Source of the DNA: PNAI01 sp964575715
GTDB taxonomy: Bacteria; Pseudomonadota; Alphaproteobacteria; Rhizobiales; Xanthobacteraceae
Direction of reading: 5' to 3'
Assembly (NCBI GenBank): GCA_964575715.1
Contig: CAZNSG010000201.1
Coordinates: 1 to 55,836 of the forward strand
DNA length: 55,836 nt
In this document: positions 21,551-32,060 of the stretch, one piece after another
Layout: every line of letters begins with the position of its first letter
How positions within the stretch are numbered: the first letter of the stretch is position 1
Translations under genes and position numbers: made by a program
The notes under the pieces: generated by a model
Database searches by the model: none
Told to the model about the DNA's origin: nothing
What the model saw: only the letters and a program-made list of their open reading frames with translations

Positions 21551-21636
21551 CGCCTGCCGCATTCGCAACATCCGCGGCTTCTGGCGGGCGACGAAGCAGC
21601 GGGTGGCCGTTCATCGTCCGAGAAGAGGGCATCGTT

Positions 21637-22371
21637 ATGAGCAGACTCATCGCATTTCTCTACGGGCTAGCATCCTATCTCGTGTTCTTTTTCACCTTCC
21701 TCTACGCCATCGGCTTTGTCAGCGGCTTGGTGGTTCCAAAGACGATCGACAGCGGAACGGCCGGTTCGATGACGGAAGCGTTCATCGTCAACCTGCTGCT
21801 GATGTCGGTCTTCGCCGTGCAGCACAGCGTGATGGCGCGCAGGCAGTTCAAGCAATGGTGGACGCAATACGTGCCGAAATCGGTCGAGCGCAGCACCTAT
21901 GTACTGTTTGCGAGCCTGGCGCTCTTGCTGCTGTTCTGGCAGTGGCGGCCGATGCCGGCAGTGGTCTGGGACATCGCCAATCCGCAGTTGGCTGCGGCGG
22001 TAATGGTTCTGTCGTTCGCCGGCTGGCTGCTGGTACTGACGAGCACGTTCCTGATCAACCATTTCGAGCTGTTAGGGCTGCATCAGGTGGTCAATAATCT
22101 CGCCGGGCGCGGGATGGAGAAGCCGCGTTTCAAGACTCCGGTGCTCTATAAATTGGTGCGGCATCCGATCTATCTTGGCTTTATCATCGCGTTCTGGGCC
22201 GCGCCGGTGATGAGCGCCGGGCATATGCTGTTCGCGGCGGTGACCACAGCGTATATTTTCGTCGGCATCCTGCTGGAGGAGCGCGATCTGGTCGAGCTGT
22301 TCGGCGACGAGTACCGGCGCTACCGCGAACGGGTGGCGATGCTGGTGCCGTTCTGGCGCAAGTCGGCCTAG
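21637..22371 (+). CDS. mddA: Methanethiol S-methyltransferase MddA-like membrane protein
   Basis: A 244-residue protein with about six hydrophobic segments and an isoprenylcysteine-methyltransferase-like C-terminus: YKLVRHPIYLGFIIAFWAAP, then YIFVGILLEERDLVELFGDE and YRRYRERVAMLVPF. This fits the MddA family, which methylates methanethiol to dimethyl sulfide with SAM, though the related NnrU and ICMT families share the C-terminal motif. The LVRHPIYLGF and ILLEERDL blocks favour MddA. The start at 21637 follows GAAGAGGG. The product would release volatile sulfur. Confidence 0.75.
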   Translation: MSRLIAFLYGLASYLVFFFTFLYAIGFVSGLVVPKTIDSGTAGSMTEAFIVNLLLMSVFAVQHSVMARRQFKQWWTQYVPKSVERSTYVLFASLALLLLFWQWRPMPAVVWDIANPQLAAAVMVLSFAGWLLVLTSTFLINHFELLGLHQVVNNLAGRGMEKPRFKTPVLYKLVRHPIYLGFIIAFWAAPVMSAGHMLFAAVTTAYIFVGILLEERDLVELFGDEYRRYRERVAMLVPFWRKSA

Positions 22372-22391
22372 CGTTACTCAAGGTAAGATTG

Positions 22392-23804
22392 ATGGCAATG
22401 CAAGCTGCAACAGTGACGACCCGCCGCGACCCCGAAAGGGTCGTGGCGGTGGTGCATGCGCTGGCCGCGCGTTTCGGCAACCGGCTGGTGACGGCGCGCG
22501 CGGTGCGCGAGCAGCATGCCAACACCACCACCTGGATCGAGAACCAGCCGCCGGACGCGGTGGTGTATCCGCAATCGACCGAAGACGTGCAGGACATCGT
22601 GCGCATTTGCGCCGCGCACCGCATGCCGGTGATTGCGTTTGGCACCGGCACCTCGCTCGAAGGCCACATCAACGCGCCGCTGGGCGGGGTGTCGATCGAT
22701 TTTCGCGACATGAACCGGGTGCTTGCCGTGCACGCCGAGGATCTCGACTGCGTGGTGGAGCCGGGCATCACCCGCAAGGCGCTCAATGAACATTTGCGCG
22801 ACAGCGGCCTGTTCTTTCCGATCGATCCGGGCGCCGATGCCTCGCTTGGCGGCATGGCGGCGACGCGCGCCTCGGGCACCAACGCGGTGCGCTACGGCAC
22901 CATGAAGGACAACGTGCTCTCCCTCGAAGTGGTGCTGGCGAACGGCGAACTGATGACCACCGCGCGGCGCGCGAAGAAATCCGCTGCCGGCTACGATCTC
23001 ACCCGGCTCATGGTCGGCGCGGAGGGCACGCTCGGCGTGATCACCTCGCTCACGCTCAAGCTTTCCGGAATTCCGGAAGAGATCGCTTCCGGCGTGTGTC
23101 CGTTCCCGTCGGTGGAGGCGTGCTGCAATGCTGCTATTCTGACCATTCAGTCCGGTATTCCGGTCGCGCGCATCGAGCTGCTCGATGCGCTCCAAATCAA
23201 GGCGTCCAACGCCTATTCCAAGCTCACGCTGCCCGAGGTGCCGATGCTGTTCGTCGAGTTCCACGGCAGCAAGGCCTCGGTCGCCGAGCAGTCGAGCCGC
23301 TTTGGCGAGATCGCGGCCGAGCTCGGCGGCGGGCCGTTCGACTGGGCCACCAAGGCGGAGGATCGCAACCGGCTGTGGCAGGCGCGGCACGATGCCTATT
23401 GGGCGGGACGGTCACTGCGCCCCGGCGCGGCGGCGATCGCCACCGACGTATGCGTGCCGATCTCAAGACTGGCGGAATGCGTTGCCGCGACGCAAGCCGA
23501 CATCGCCGCGAATGCGCTGGTGGCGCCCATCATCGGCCATGTCGGCGACGGTAATTTTCACCTTACGCTGCTGGTGGATTTGGCGGACGCTGACGAGGCC
23601 GCGCGGGCGCAGGCGCTGTGCGAGCGGCTGGTCGAGCGCGCCATCGCCATGGACGGCACCTGCACCGGCGAGCACGGCGTCGGGCAGGGCAAGATGAAAT
23701 ACCTGGCGGGCGAATTGGGCGAGCCGGCGCTTGCCGCCATGCGCGCGATCAAGCTCGCGCTCGATCCGCACGGCATCATGAATCCGGGGAAGATTGTGGT
23801 GTAG
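22392..23804 (+). CDS. FAD-linked 2-hydroxyacid dehydrogenase (D-lactate dehydrogenase / GlcD type)
   Basis: A 470-residue flavoprotein. The FAD-binding PCMH domain shows DAVVYPQSTEDVQDIVRICA, VIAFGTGTSLEGHINAP and LFFPIDPGADASLGGMAATR. The C-terminal oxidase domain shows APIIGHVGDGNFHLTLLVD and CTGEHGVGQGKMKYL, the lactate/glycolate dehydrogenase signatures. It probably oxidises D-lactate or a similar hydroxyacid and passes electrons to quinone or cytochrome c. ATG 22392 has AAGG upstream. A terminator follows at 23835. Confidence 0.9.
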   Translation: MAMQAATVTTRRDPERVVAVVHALAARFGNRLVTARAVREQHANTTTWIENQPPDAVVYPQSTEDVQDIVRICAAHRMPVIAFGTGTSLEGHINAPLGGVSIDFRDMNRVLAVHAEDLDCVVEPGITRKALNEHLRDSGLFFPIDPGADASLGGMAATRASGTNAVRYGTMKDNVLSLEVVLANGELMTTARRAKKSAAGYDLTRLMVGAEGTLGVITSLTLKLSGIPEEIASGVCPFPSVEACCNAAILTIQSGIPVARIELLDALQIKASNAYSKLTLPEVPMLFVEFHGSKASVAEQSSRFGEIAAELGGGPFDWATKAEDRNRLWQARHDAYWAGRSLRPGAAAIATDVCVPISRLAECVAATQADIAANALVAPIIGHVGDGNFHLTLLVDLADADEAARAQALCERLVERAIAMDGTCTGEHGVGQGKMKYLAGELGEPALAAMRAIKLALDPHGIMNPGKIVV

Positions 23805-23834
23805 GCTCCAATTGGCGCCGCTCGGACACAGATT

Positions 23835-23862
23835 TGCCGCCAACGGGCGGCATTTTCTTCTT
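23835..23862 (+). terminator. Rho-independent terminator
   Basis: The arms TGCCGCC (23835-23841) and GGCGGCA (23846-23852) with loop AACG are followed by TTTTCTTCTT. It lies 31 bases after the FAD-dehydrogenase stop codon. Confidence 0.8.
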
Positions 23863-24018
23863 ATCGAGGGTGGTTTTTTAAGGTTACCGGCCGTATCGAG
23901 CGATCGAGCGGCGCCGTTCTACCGGTGTTTGTGGGCGTGGTAAGCTTTTCAAGCGTTTTTCGACTCAAGCCGTTGCAAAAGTGCGAGTAATGGCCCCGGA
24001 ATCTACGCTGGAGCACGC

Positions 24019-27000
24019 GTGCAGACGACGCTGTTGGGAATCGCGATTACGTTGATCCTGGCGCTGGTGACGGCGCTGGTCGGGCCGTTGTTTGTCAATT
24101 GGAACGCGCATCGCACGTTCTTCGAGGCCGAGGCGAGCCGCCTGGTCGGGCTGCCGGTGCAGGTTGCCGGAGCGATCGACGTTCGCATCCTGCCCACGCC
24201 TTCGATCACGCTGCGCGCCATCGAAATTGGACATCCAAATGATGAGAGCCGGACGCGCGCGGGCGCGCTTGGCTTCGCGCTCGCACTCGTGCCGCTCATG
24301 CGCGGCGAACTGCGGGCGCTCGAGGTGCGGCTGGTCGGGCCGGAATTGAGCCTCAAGCTCAACCGCAACGGCGAACTTGAATGGCCGAGCATGGCCATGG
24401 GATTCGATGGCGCGGCGGTGTCGATCGAGCGCCTCAATGTCGAAGAAGGCCGTGCCATCCTGCTCGATGCGGCGAGCGGCACGCGCGTGGTGCTCGACAA
24501 GCTGACGTTCAAAGGCGAAGTGCGCTCGCTAAACGGCCCCTACCGCGGCGAAGGTGAGTTCTTCATCGCCGAGGAGCGCTACGGCTACCGCATTTCCACC
24601 GGCCGCTTGGGCGAGGACGGATTGAAGCTCAAGCTCGGCGTCGATACGTCCGCGCGGCCGCTGACGATCGAGACCGACGGCATGCTGGTGTTTGAACGTG
24701 GCGCGCCGCGATACGAAGGCAATCTCACGCTGTCGCGGCCGGTCGGCGTGGCGCAAGCGAACGGCAAAGCGGCGGTGAGCGAGCCATGGCGGGCGGCGAG
24801 CAAGATCGAGGTGACGGCGGCGCGCGCGCAGTTCGAGCAGGTCGAGTTCCAGTACGGGCCGGAAGAGCGGATGGTCAAGCTCAACGGCGCAGCCGAGCTC
24901 AAATTCGGCGAGCAGCCGCTGCTGCATGGCGTACTCTCGGCGCGTCATATCGATCTCGACCGGCTGATCGCCAAGCCGGAAGTCATGCGGCAATTGCCGA
25001 TCGCTGCAATCAAGAGCTTCGCTGCAGTGTTCAGCGGCATGCTGCAGCCGTCGTTGCCAACACGGCTCACCATCAGCGCCGATGCGGTGACGCTGGGTGG
25101 CGCCACGCTGGCGATGGTCGGCGGGGAGCTGAGCACGCGTGGCAAGGGATGGCAGCTCGAACGGCTCGACTTCCGCGCTCCCGGTTTTACCCAGGTCAGT
25201 GCGGCTGGCCGTCTGGAGTCGATGGACAGAGGTCTTGGTTTTGCCGGTGCTGCGAACGTCAAAGCGACCGATTCCATGACGTTGCTTGCTTGGCTTACGG
25301 GCCAAGCCAATCCGACGCCCGGCCCGATCAAGACACTGTCCGCGGGCGGCAATGTCACGCTCACAAGCGGTCGGATCGGGATCGAGCACCTCAAGGTCGA
25401 GTTCGATCGCGCAAGTCTCGAGGGCCGACTCGATTATGCAAAGTCGGTCGGTGATAATCCATCTCACCTTAGCGCGGAGCTAAGTGCCGCCGAAATCGAT
25501 ATCGACGCCTGGCTGCAGGTCGCCGACACCATGTTGGCTGGACTGCAACTGGAACGCCCGCGCGAGCTGATATTGAAACTTGATATCGAGCGGGCCCGGT
25601 TCGCGGGGTTCGAGGCGCGGAAAGCGACGGTCCGGCTGAAATTGGCTTCCGACACGTTCGATCTCCAGCGACTGTCGATAGAGGAGTTTGGCAGCGCGAC
25701 ATTGGAGGCCAGCGGGCGCATCGAAACTCTTTCCTCTTCACCGCGCGGCAATATCAAGGTCGCGCTCGATGCGCGCGACCTCGGCGGCGTGATTGCGCTG
25801 GCGGATAAGATCGCGCCGCAGGCTGTCGCGCCGATCCACCGCCTTGCCGGGCGAGTGCAGGCTACAAAGCTGACTGCCAATTTCGGGGTGGAGAGTTCGT
25901 CACCTGGCGCCGTCACCAAGCGTACCACCGCCAAAATCGGCCTCGAAGGTCAGATCGGCGCTTTTCGCGTCAACATGATTGCAAGTGCGAGCGCCGATTC
26001 CGGCGCCTTCACGCGCGGCGATCTTGGCGCACTTGCCGCTGCCAATCTCCGCTTTGAAAGCCAAATGGACACGGACGATGGAGCTGCTCTGCTCGCACTT
26101 CTGGGTCTCGACCGCATGGCGGTATCGGAAAAGCGGCCAGGACGGTTAAAGCTCAGTGGTGCCGGGCCGCTCAACCAAGAAATCCGCATTGACGGCAGAC
26201 TCAACGCCGGCCTCATCGACATCACCGGTAGAGGCAACGCCAGTCTCGTCGATCAGCCGGCAACCGCCAAGTTGACGCAAATCCATGGCAGCATCGGCGG
26301 CAGCAGTGTTCACGGCAGGCTCGCGCTAACGTTCGGCTCGCCCGTGCGTGTCGACGGCACGATCGAAGCCGAACGGCTCGATGTGCAGGCGGCTATCGCC
26401 CCGGTAATCGGCATGTCGTGGCAGCAATTGAAGCCGGTCGATGCTGGCCGTGAAACGTGGTCGTTGGAACCGTTCACCCAAAGCGCATCAAGCCTAAGCG
26501 GCCGGATCGAGGTCAAGATTGCGCGCACCGCGCTGAACGATAGACTCATTGCTAAGTCGTTGCGTGGTGTCTTGCAGTTCGGGGCGTCGAGGGTTGCGTT
26601 TGAGATTCTCGAAAGCGAGCTAGCCGGCGGCCGCATGGCCGGCCAAGTGGCGTTCTTTAGCAGTGTCGAGGGGCTTTCAGCGCTGAGCTATGTCGAGTTG
26701 GCCGGCGTCGAGGCGTCCGCGCTCAATCCGGCGGAAGGGAAAGCTCCGGTCGCCGGCAAAGTCTCGTTCCACGCGACGATCGAGGGTGCGGGCTTAAGTC
26801 CCGCGGCATTCATCGGTTCGCTCCATGGCAATGGCGCGATTGCCATTGAGAAAGCGAGGTTTGCCGGCCTCAATCCAAGCGTGTTCGACGCGCTTACGCG
26901 CGCGGTCGATCTCGGCATCCAGGCCGATACCAAACAGATCGGGGAATTCGTCGCGATATTGCTCGAACATGGGCATCTGGCGGTGAAGCGGGCGCACGGG

Positions 27001-27546
27001 AAGATCGCGTTCATCGGCGGGCAGGCCCGTCTGACCGAGCCGCAGGTGGAGGCCGCTGGCGCCGATCTCGCCATTACCGCGGCCATAAATCTTTCCGACG
27101 CGACATTGGATGCGACACTCGCACTTTCGGGGCCATCGGCCGAGGGGGTCGCGGGCCGTCCGGCGGTCTCGGTAACGCTCAAGGGCCCGCTCGCGACGCC
27201 GAGGCATACGTACAATTCAGATACGCTTGCCGGGTGGCTGGCGTTGCGCTCGGTTGAACAGCAATCCAAGCGTCTCAAAACTATTGAAGCCACAAGGCGC
27301 GCCACTCTGAATCAGCCGACGCCGTTGCTGCAAGCGGCACCGGTCGGACGAGCCGCCGAGGACGATGATGAAAATTCGCCGCAGTCACAAGCGACGACGG
27401 ACCTTAGTCCGATAACACCGGATACGACCGGGGGAATTCTGGGGGTCACTCAAGCGCCACCATTTCCGCCGGCTATCACCATCCCGTCCGGAACCAAGGG
27501 GTCGCCATGGCCCGGCGCGCCAACCAGCGCTGGCGGCATGCCATAA
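24019..27546 (+). CDS. AsmA family protein (large envelope lipid-transport-like protein)
   Basis: A 1175-residue protein with one N-terminal membrane anchor (LLGIAITLILALVTALVGPL) followed by the AsmA start FVNWNAHRTFFEAEASRLVG and a long series of beta-strand repeats of AsmA/TamB/YhdP character. The C-terminal AsmA block ends with GAIAIEKARFAGLNPSVFDA and a proline-rich tail. AsmA-like proteins form periplasmic hydrophobic grooves thought to carry phospholipids to the outer membrane. The start is GTG 24019 with GGAG six bases upstream. It is a single gene; the 214 bases before it hold only the terminator. Confidence 0.88.
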   Translation: MQTTLLGIAITLILALVTALVGPLFVNWNAHRTFFEAEASRLVGLPVQVAGAIDVRILPTPSITLRAIEIGHPNDESRTRAGALGFALALVPLMRGELRALEVRLVGPELSLKLNRNGELEWPSMAMGFDGAAVSIERLNVEEGRAILLDAASGTRVVLDKLTFKGEVRSLNGPYRGEGEFFIAEERYGYRISTGRLGEDGLKLKLGVDTSARPLTIETDGMLVFERGAPRYEGNLTLSRPVGVAQANGKAAVSEPWRAASKIEVTAARAQFEQVEFQYGPEERMVKLNGAAELKFGEQPLLHGVLSARHIDLDRLIAKPEVMRQLPIAAIKSFAAVFSGMLQPSLPTRLTISADAVTLGGATLAMVGGELSTRGKGWQLERLDFRAPGFTQVSAAGRLESMDRGLGFAGAANVKATDSMTLLAWLTGQANPTPGPIKTLSAGGNVTLTSGRIGIEHLKVEFDRASLEGRLDYAKSVGDNPSHLSAELSAAEIDIDAWLQVADTMLAGLQLERPRELILKLDIERARFAGFEARKATVRLKLASDTFDLQRLSIEEFGSATLEASGRIETLSSSPRGNIKVALDARDLGGVIALADKIAPQAVAPIHRLAGRVQATKLTANFGVESSSPGAVTKRTTAKIGLEGQIGAFRVNMIASASADSGAFTRGDLGALAAANLRFESQMDTDDGAALLALLGLDRMAVSEKRPGRLKLSGAGPLNQEIRIDGRLNAGLIDITGRGNASLVDQPATAKLTQIHGSIGGSSVHGRLALTFGSPVRVDGTIEAERLDVQAAIAPVIGMSWQQLKPVDAGRETWSLEPFTQSASSLSGRIEVKIARTALNDRLIAKSLRGVLQFGASRVAFEILESELAGGRMAGQVAFFSSVEGLSALSYVELAGVEASALNPAEGKAPVAGKVSFHATIEGAGLSPAAFIGSLHGNGAIAIEKARFAGLNPSVFDALTRAVDLGIQADTKQIGEFVAILLEHGHLAVKRAHGKIAFIGGQARLTEPQVEAAGADLAITAAINLSDATLDATLALSGPSAEGVAGRPAVSVTLKGPLATPRHTYNSDTLAGWLALRSVEQQSKRLKTIEATRRATLNQPTPLLQAAPVGRAAEDDDENSPQSQATTDLSPITPDTTGGILGVTQAPPFPPAITIPSGTKGSPWPGAPTSAGGMP

Positions 27547-27619
27547 ATGCCGACTGGAACGCGCCGATGCATGAACATCGGCACCCGCGATATTGCCGCA
27601 GCGGCATTCGATAATTAGA

Positions 27620-27916
27620 TTAGTCGGCGCGGAGGATTGAAGCCGATCCGCGTGTTTCCAGCGCGTCGCGTGCGGGCTTGGTTTCGGCTACAGAAACACG
27701 AATCTGCGAGCGGTAATGATCGAGCACGAACAACCGGATGGCTGACGACAGATTGCCGTGCCGGCGCTCCGTATCTATTGAGGCGACGAGCTCGGAGAGC
27801 GTTTGGCTACGCATCACGGCAATGTCCTTAAGGGATTTCCAGAATGCGTCCTCGAGACTGACACTCGTCTTGTGGCCGGCGATTACAATTGAGCGTTTGA
27901 CAACCGGCGATTTCAT
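27620..27916 (-). CDS. Ribbon-helix-helix domain protein (RHH_4 type)
   Basis: A 98-residue protein whose core, KTSVSLEDAFWKSLKDIAV followed by RSQTLSELVASIDTERRHG, matches the RHH_4 ribbon-helix-helix family common in alphaproteobacteria. It presumably binds DNA, but no target is known. It overlaps the DUF4169 gene by 4 bases (ATGA) and both lie downstream of fumC on the same strand, an order I recall as usual in this group. The N-terminal segment KRSIVIAGHKTSVSL is the DNA-binding strand region. Confidence 0.85.
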   Translation of the reverse strand: MKSPVVKRSIVIAGHKTSVSLEDAFWKSLKDIAVMRSQTLSELVASIDTERRHGNLSSAIRLFVLDHYRSQIRVSVAETKPARDALETRGSASILRAD

Positions 27917-28101
27917 CGACGATCTCCGGATTCGATTCGATGCTGGTCGAGGTTTCGCCGGGCGCTATCGCGGCTGGCGGCCGTGCGCTTGCGTTCCGCC
28001 TTTGAAGCACCATGCGCGAGCCGGTTTTCGATACCGCTGCGCTCAGCTTTCTCCCGCGCCGCCCGTTTGCGCGCCATCCGGAGGTTGACAATCTCAGTCA
28101 T
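27913..28101 (-). CDS. DUF4169 family small protein
   Basis: A 62-residue, very basic protein starting MTEIVNLRMARKRAAREKAE and continuing NRLAHGASKAERKRTAA, matching DUF4169. Function is unknown. ATG 28101 fits the family N-terminus; the frame is open to 28140. Its last four bases overlap the start of the RHH gene, so the two are translationally coupled. Confidence 0.85.
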   Translation of the reverse strand: MTEIVNLRMARKRAAREKAERSGIENRLAHGASKAERKRTAASRDSARRNLDQHRIESGDRR

Positions 28102-28379
28102 TCCGCAACTCGTGGTCGCCGGATTGCCGCTTGGTGACATTCGTACGCGCTCACCCGTACTCGCTCGCTGTCAAAAAAATCACTTCGGGCTGCCACTCTC
28201 GCATGCGTGTCGCCACTACCCGGCAACCATCAGAATGCTATTTGTCGGCGCTTAAATGCAAGACACGGTTAGTTGAATGAAAGGCGTCGTTTGGTCTTGG
28301 GTAAATGTCCGCCTATCAAAGCCTTAGCCATTTTGGTGGAATCAGCGAGCGGCTCCAGCTACTTGTTCGCGATCATGCT
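28102..28379. other. Intergenic stretch between fumC and DUF4169
   Basis: The 278 bases after the fumC stop hold no recognisable gene, no strong hairpin and no member of the repeat families found elsewhere. The promoter of the DUF4169-RHH pair should lie here. Confidence 0.5.
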
Positions 28380-29798
<1,419 letters not shown>

Positions 29799-29814
29799 GA
29801 TCTTATCCGACCTT

Positions 29815-29985
29815 CCTTCGCCCGCCGACCCTGGCTCCGCCGAAGCGGGCTTCGCCGAGGCGAGAGCGGGCTTCCAGCCTTCGCAGCCGAAGCGGCTGCT
29901 TCGGCGGAGTAGGCTCGCGAAGGCGGGAAACCGGTTACCACCCCCGGATCAAGTTCGGGGGCAGGCTTTTTCGGGATCATACTCT
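29815..29985. repeat. Palindromic repeats between fumC and sspB
   Basis: A GC-rich palindrome (CTTCGCCCGCC at 29817 against GGCGGGAAACC-side sequence GCGAAGGCGGG near 29925, with inner CTCCGCCGAAGC and GCTTCGGCGGAG) is followed by a second unit with CCCCCGGATCAAGTTCGGGGG. The two appear to be different families placed side by side between the fumC start and the sspB stop. Confidence 0.65.
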
Positions 29986-30021
29986 CGCCGAATGAATGCG
30001 GGCACCGGATTCCCGGCACGA

Positions 30022-30648
30022 TCACTTCTTGCGGTAGCGGTCGAGACGCACAACTTGGCCGCCGCGCGTCGGCTTGTCAGGTTTGTCGTCGGACGGCGAT
30101 GTCTTGGGAGGCGCTGGATTGGCGGGAGCTGCGGCAGCGGCAGGCGGAATGCTTGGCACGCTGGCGATGGGCTCGTGCCGGGGCGACGGACGCGGTTTGC
30201 CGCTCGCTTTCTCGCTTGTCTTTTCGTTCCGATTTTCGCTTGGCATGACGCCTTTGGTCTTGGTCGGCGCAGCGGCCTCGCCCTCGGTCTCCGCGATCTG
30301 CTCAAACTGCAGCGCGAAATGCACGGACGGGTCGACGAAACTCTTGATCGCCGCGAACGGCACCGAAAGCTTCTCCGCCACGCCGTTGAACGAAAGGCCG
30401 ATTTCGAATCCGTCCTCGCCAACTTTGAGGTCCCAGAACTGGTGCTGCAGCACGATGGTCATTTCCTCGGGATATTGCGCGCGCATGCGGGTGGAAAGGC
30501 GCACGCCGGCCGCACGCGTGTCGAAGGAAATAAAGAAATGATGCTCGCCCGGCAGGCCCTTCTTGGCGGCGTCGGCCAGTACGGCCGCCACCACGCCGCG
30601 CAGCGCTTTCTGAGCGAGGAGGTCATAACGAATATGATCGACAGCCAT
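30022..30648 (-). CDS. sspB: ClpXP adaptor protein SspB
   Basis: A protein of about 208 residues. The N-terminal domain (VDHIRYDLLAQKALRGVV, GEHHFFISFDTRAAGVRL, EMTIVLQHQFWDLKV, FEIGLSFNGVAEKLSVPF) matches the alphaproteobacterial SspB that tethers ssrA-tagged proteins to the ClpXP protease. A disordered proline-, alanine- and lysine-rich linker follows, ending with the hydrophobic-basic tail GQVVRLDRYRKK, which should be the ClpX-binding peptide. The start at 30648 (MAVDH) fits the family. It lies directly downstream of the tmRNA gene on the same strand. Confidence 0.92.
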   Translation of the reverse strand: MAVDHIRYDLLAQKALRGVVAAVLADAAKKGLPGEHHFFISFDTRAAGVRLSTRMRAQYPEEMTIVLQHQFWDLKVGEDGFEIGLSFNGVAEKLSVPFAAIKSFVDPSVHFALQFEQIAETEGEAAAPTKTKGVMPSENRNEKTSEKASGKPRPSPRHEPIASVPSIPPAAAAAPANPAPPKTSPSDDKPDKPTRGGQVVRLDRYRKK

Positions 30649-30712
30649 GGTGGCGACCCGGCGCAAAGGGATTCGTTTTCCGGCATGCTATCGCGCCGGC
30701 CGCCGCTTGGCA

Positions 30713-30790
30713 CTAGTGTGGTGGTTCAGAAGTTCCCTGCATCCCTGCCGCGAGTCCGTCAAGGGAACTTCTGAACCAAAACCACACTAG
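30713..30790. mobile_element. MITE-like inverted-repeat element 1 (CTAGTGTGGT ends)
   Basis: A 78-bp element with ends CTAGTGTGGT and ACCACACTAG, and long inner arms GGTTCAGAAGTTCCCT and AGGGAACTTCTGAACC. The flanking CTAG at both ends is consistent with insertion into a TA dinucleotide, as for IS630/Tc1-type elements. No coding capacity. Confidence 0.75.
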
Positions 30791-30802
30791 AATCATACAT
30801 TG

Positions 30803-30878
30803 CTAGTGTCCTTTCGAATCCGAAGTTCGCTATCGGGGGTGCTGAGAATATAAGCGAACTTCGGATTCGGGACACTAG
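30803..30878. mobile_element. MITE-like inverted-repeat element 2 (CTAGTGTCC ends)
   Basis: A 76-bp element with ends CTAGTGTCC and GGACACTAG (through GGGACACTAG) and inner arms CGAATCCGAAGTTCGCT and AGCGAACTTCGGATTCG. Its interior is unrelated to element 1, but both share the CTAGTGT terminus and lie 12 bases apart between sspB and ssrA. Confidence 0.75.
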
Positions 30879-30907
30879 CCGTCGGCGCCGGCCGATAAGT
30901 TACGCCC

Positions 30908-31305
30908 GCAAAATAAAAGTGGAGGCTTCTGTTGCCAGGTGCCTCCGAACCCCGCCTGACGGAGCTTAACCCGCCAGGGCTTTAGTTCGGTATTTCAAAC
31001 CGCTTACGCGGCCTGAGCCACCGGAGCATAGTTGTCGTTTGCAACTATGGTTTGGCCCGATAACGGCGGAACCATGCCGAGCAAAAGCCCGCCTTTTACG
31101 CCCTCGTCGATCCTAGTTCGACCCCGTATCAGGGAACGGGAGTCAGGTAGGCAGGTGTCAGGTGTGAGTAATCTTACTATCCTGACCCCTGATTCCTGAT
31201 GCCTGTCCCCTGGAATTGGTGGAGTCGCCGGGTACTGCCCCCGGGTCCGAAAGGTTTATTACGACGGCCGTTTATCGCCATAGCCGGCTTGCGCCGGCAG
31301 GCTCA
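30908..31305 (-). ncRNA. ssrA: Permuted two-piece tmRNA (ssrA)
   Basis: The tag frame is at 31042-31004 on the minus strand: GCA resume codon, peptide ANDNYAPVAQAA, then TAA. The order is circularly permuted as in alphaproteobacteria. First comes the acceptor piece, ending CGACTCCACCA (31227-31217, with CCA encoded) with its T-arm just before. Then comes an excised linker (31216 to about 31126) that can fold on itself. The coding piece then begins with GGGGTCG (31125-31119), which pairs with CGACTCC to make a 7-bp acceptor stem. The coding piece ends with a GGAGGC...GCCTCC hairpin near 30925 and a T-rich stretch. Outer ends are estimates. It rescues stalled ribosomes with SmpB. Confidence 0.93.
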
Positions 31306-31478
31306 ATATAGGCGCAGAAGGTTGACGAATAAAGAGCGGAAAATGCTTCCGTATATTCCGGCGGTTAACCCGGCCCGTTCGCGCAAATCCGACCCTGGAA
31401 TGCGATCGCCGAATAACATGGGTAAGATGCAATAAATCGATTGGTCGGGCGGCACCGGCGAGGTTAAGTCTGCCCGCC

Positions 31479-32060
31479 ATGCCCGATTCCGCCTCGCCCG
31501 TGCCCCCGCCCCCGCCCCGGCCCAACATCCCCACTCACGCGGATTTGTTCTTCGCCTTCTTCAAAATCTCGCTGTCCGGCTTTGGCGGCACGCTGCCGTG
31601 GACGCAGCGCATGTTTGTGGAAAAAAAGCGCTGGATGACGGCGGAGGAGTTCAACGACGCCTACGCGGTCTGCCAGTTCCTGCCCGGTCCCAACATCGTC
31701 AATCTCACGTCGGTGTTCGGCGCGCGCATGCGCGGCGCGAGCGGGGCGCTCGCGGCCTGGGCGGGCTTTCTGGGCATGCCGTTCTTTCTCATGGTCACCA
31801 TCGGGGCGCTGTATGCGCAGTACGGCGATGCCGTGGCACTGCGCCGCATTCTCGGCGGGATCGCGGCCGCCGCCGCGGGCGTGATGATTTCCACCGTCAC
31901 CAAGATGGCGGAGCCGCTGTTCCGCTCGCCCGTCGGTCCGGCGCCGTTCGTGGTGCTGGCGACCATCGCGGCAATCGGCATCATGCGCTGGCCGTTGCTT
32001 TGGGTGATGCTCGTTCTGGTGCCGTCCTCGATCGCGCTGGCATGGTGGGTGCGGCGATGA
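31479..32060 (+). CDS. chrA: Chromate transporter, N-terminal half protein (ChrA short form 1)
   Basis: A 193-residue membrane protein matching one half of ChrA: LFFAFFKISLSGFGGTLPW, then FVEKKRWMTAEEFNDAYAVC and QFLPGPNIVNLTSVFGARM, the conserved Phe-Gly-Gly and Pro-Gly-Pro motifs. The CHR superfamily includes chromate efflux permeases; short forms occur as pairs that together equal the usual fused protein. It has a proline-rich N-terminus (PPPPPRPNIP). Its stop overlaps the start of the partner (ATGA). Confidence 0.9.
   Translation: MPDSASPVPPPPPRPNIPTHADLFFAFFKISLSGFGGTLPWTQRMFVEKKRWMTAEEFNDAYAVCQFLPGPNIVNLTSVFGARMRGASGALAAWAGFLGMPFFLMVTIGALYAQYGDAVALRRILGGIAAAAAGVMISTVTKMAEPLFRSPVGPAPFVVLATIAAIGIMRWPLLWVMLVLVPSSIALAWWVRR

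Noticed and set aside
31199..31534. Open frames on both strands over the start of the tmRNA gene and upstream
   Set aside because: The sequence is explained by the tmRNA acceptor piece and its upstream region; no ribosome-binding site or coding bias supports a protein.
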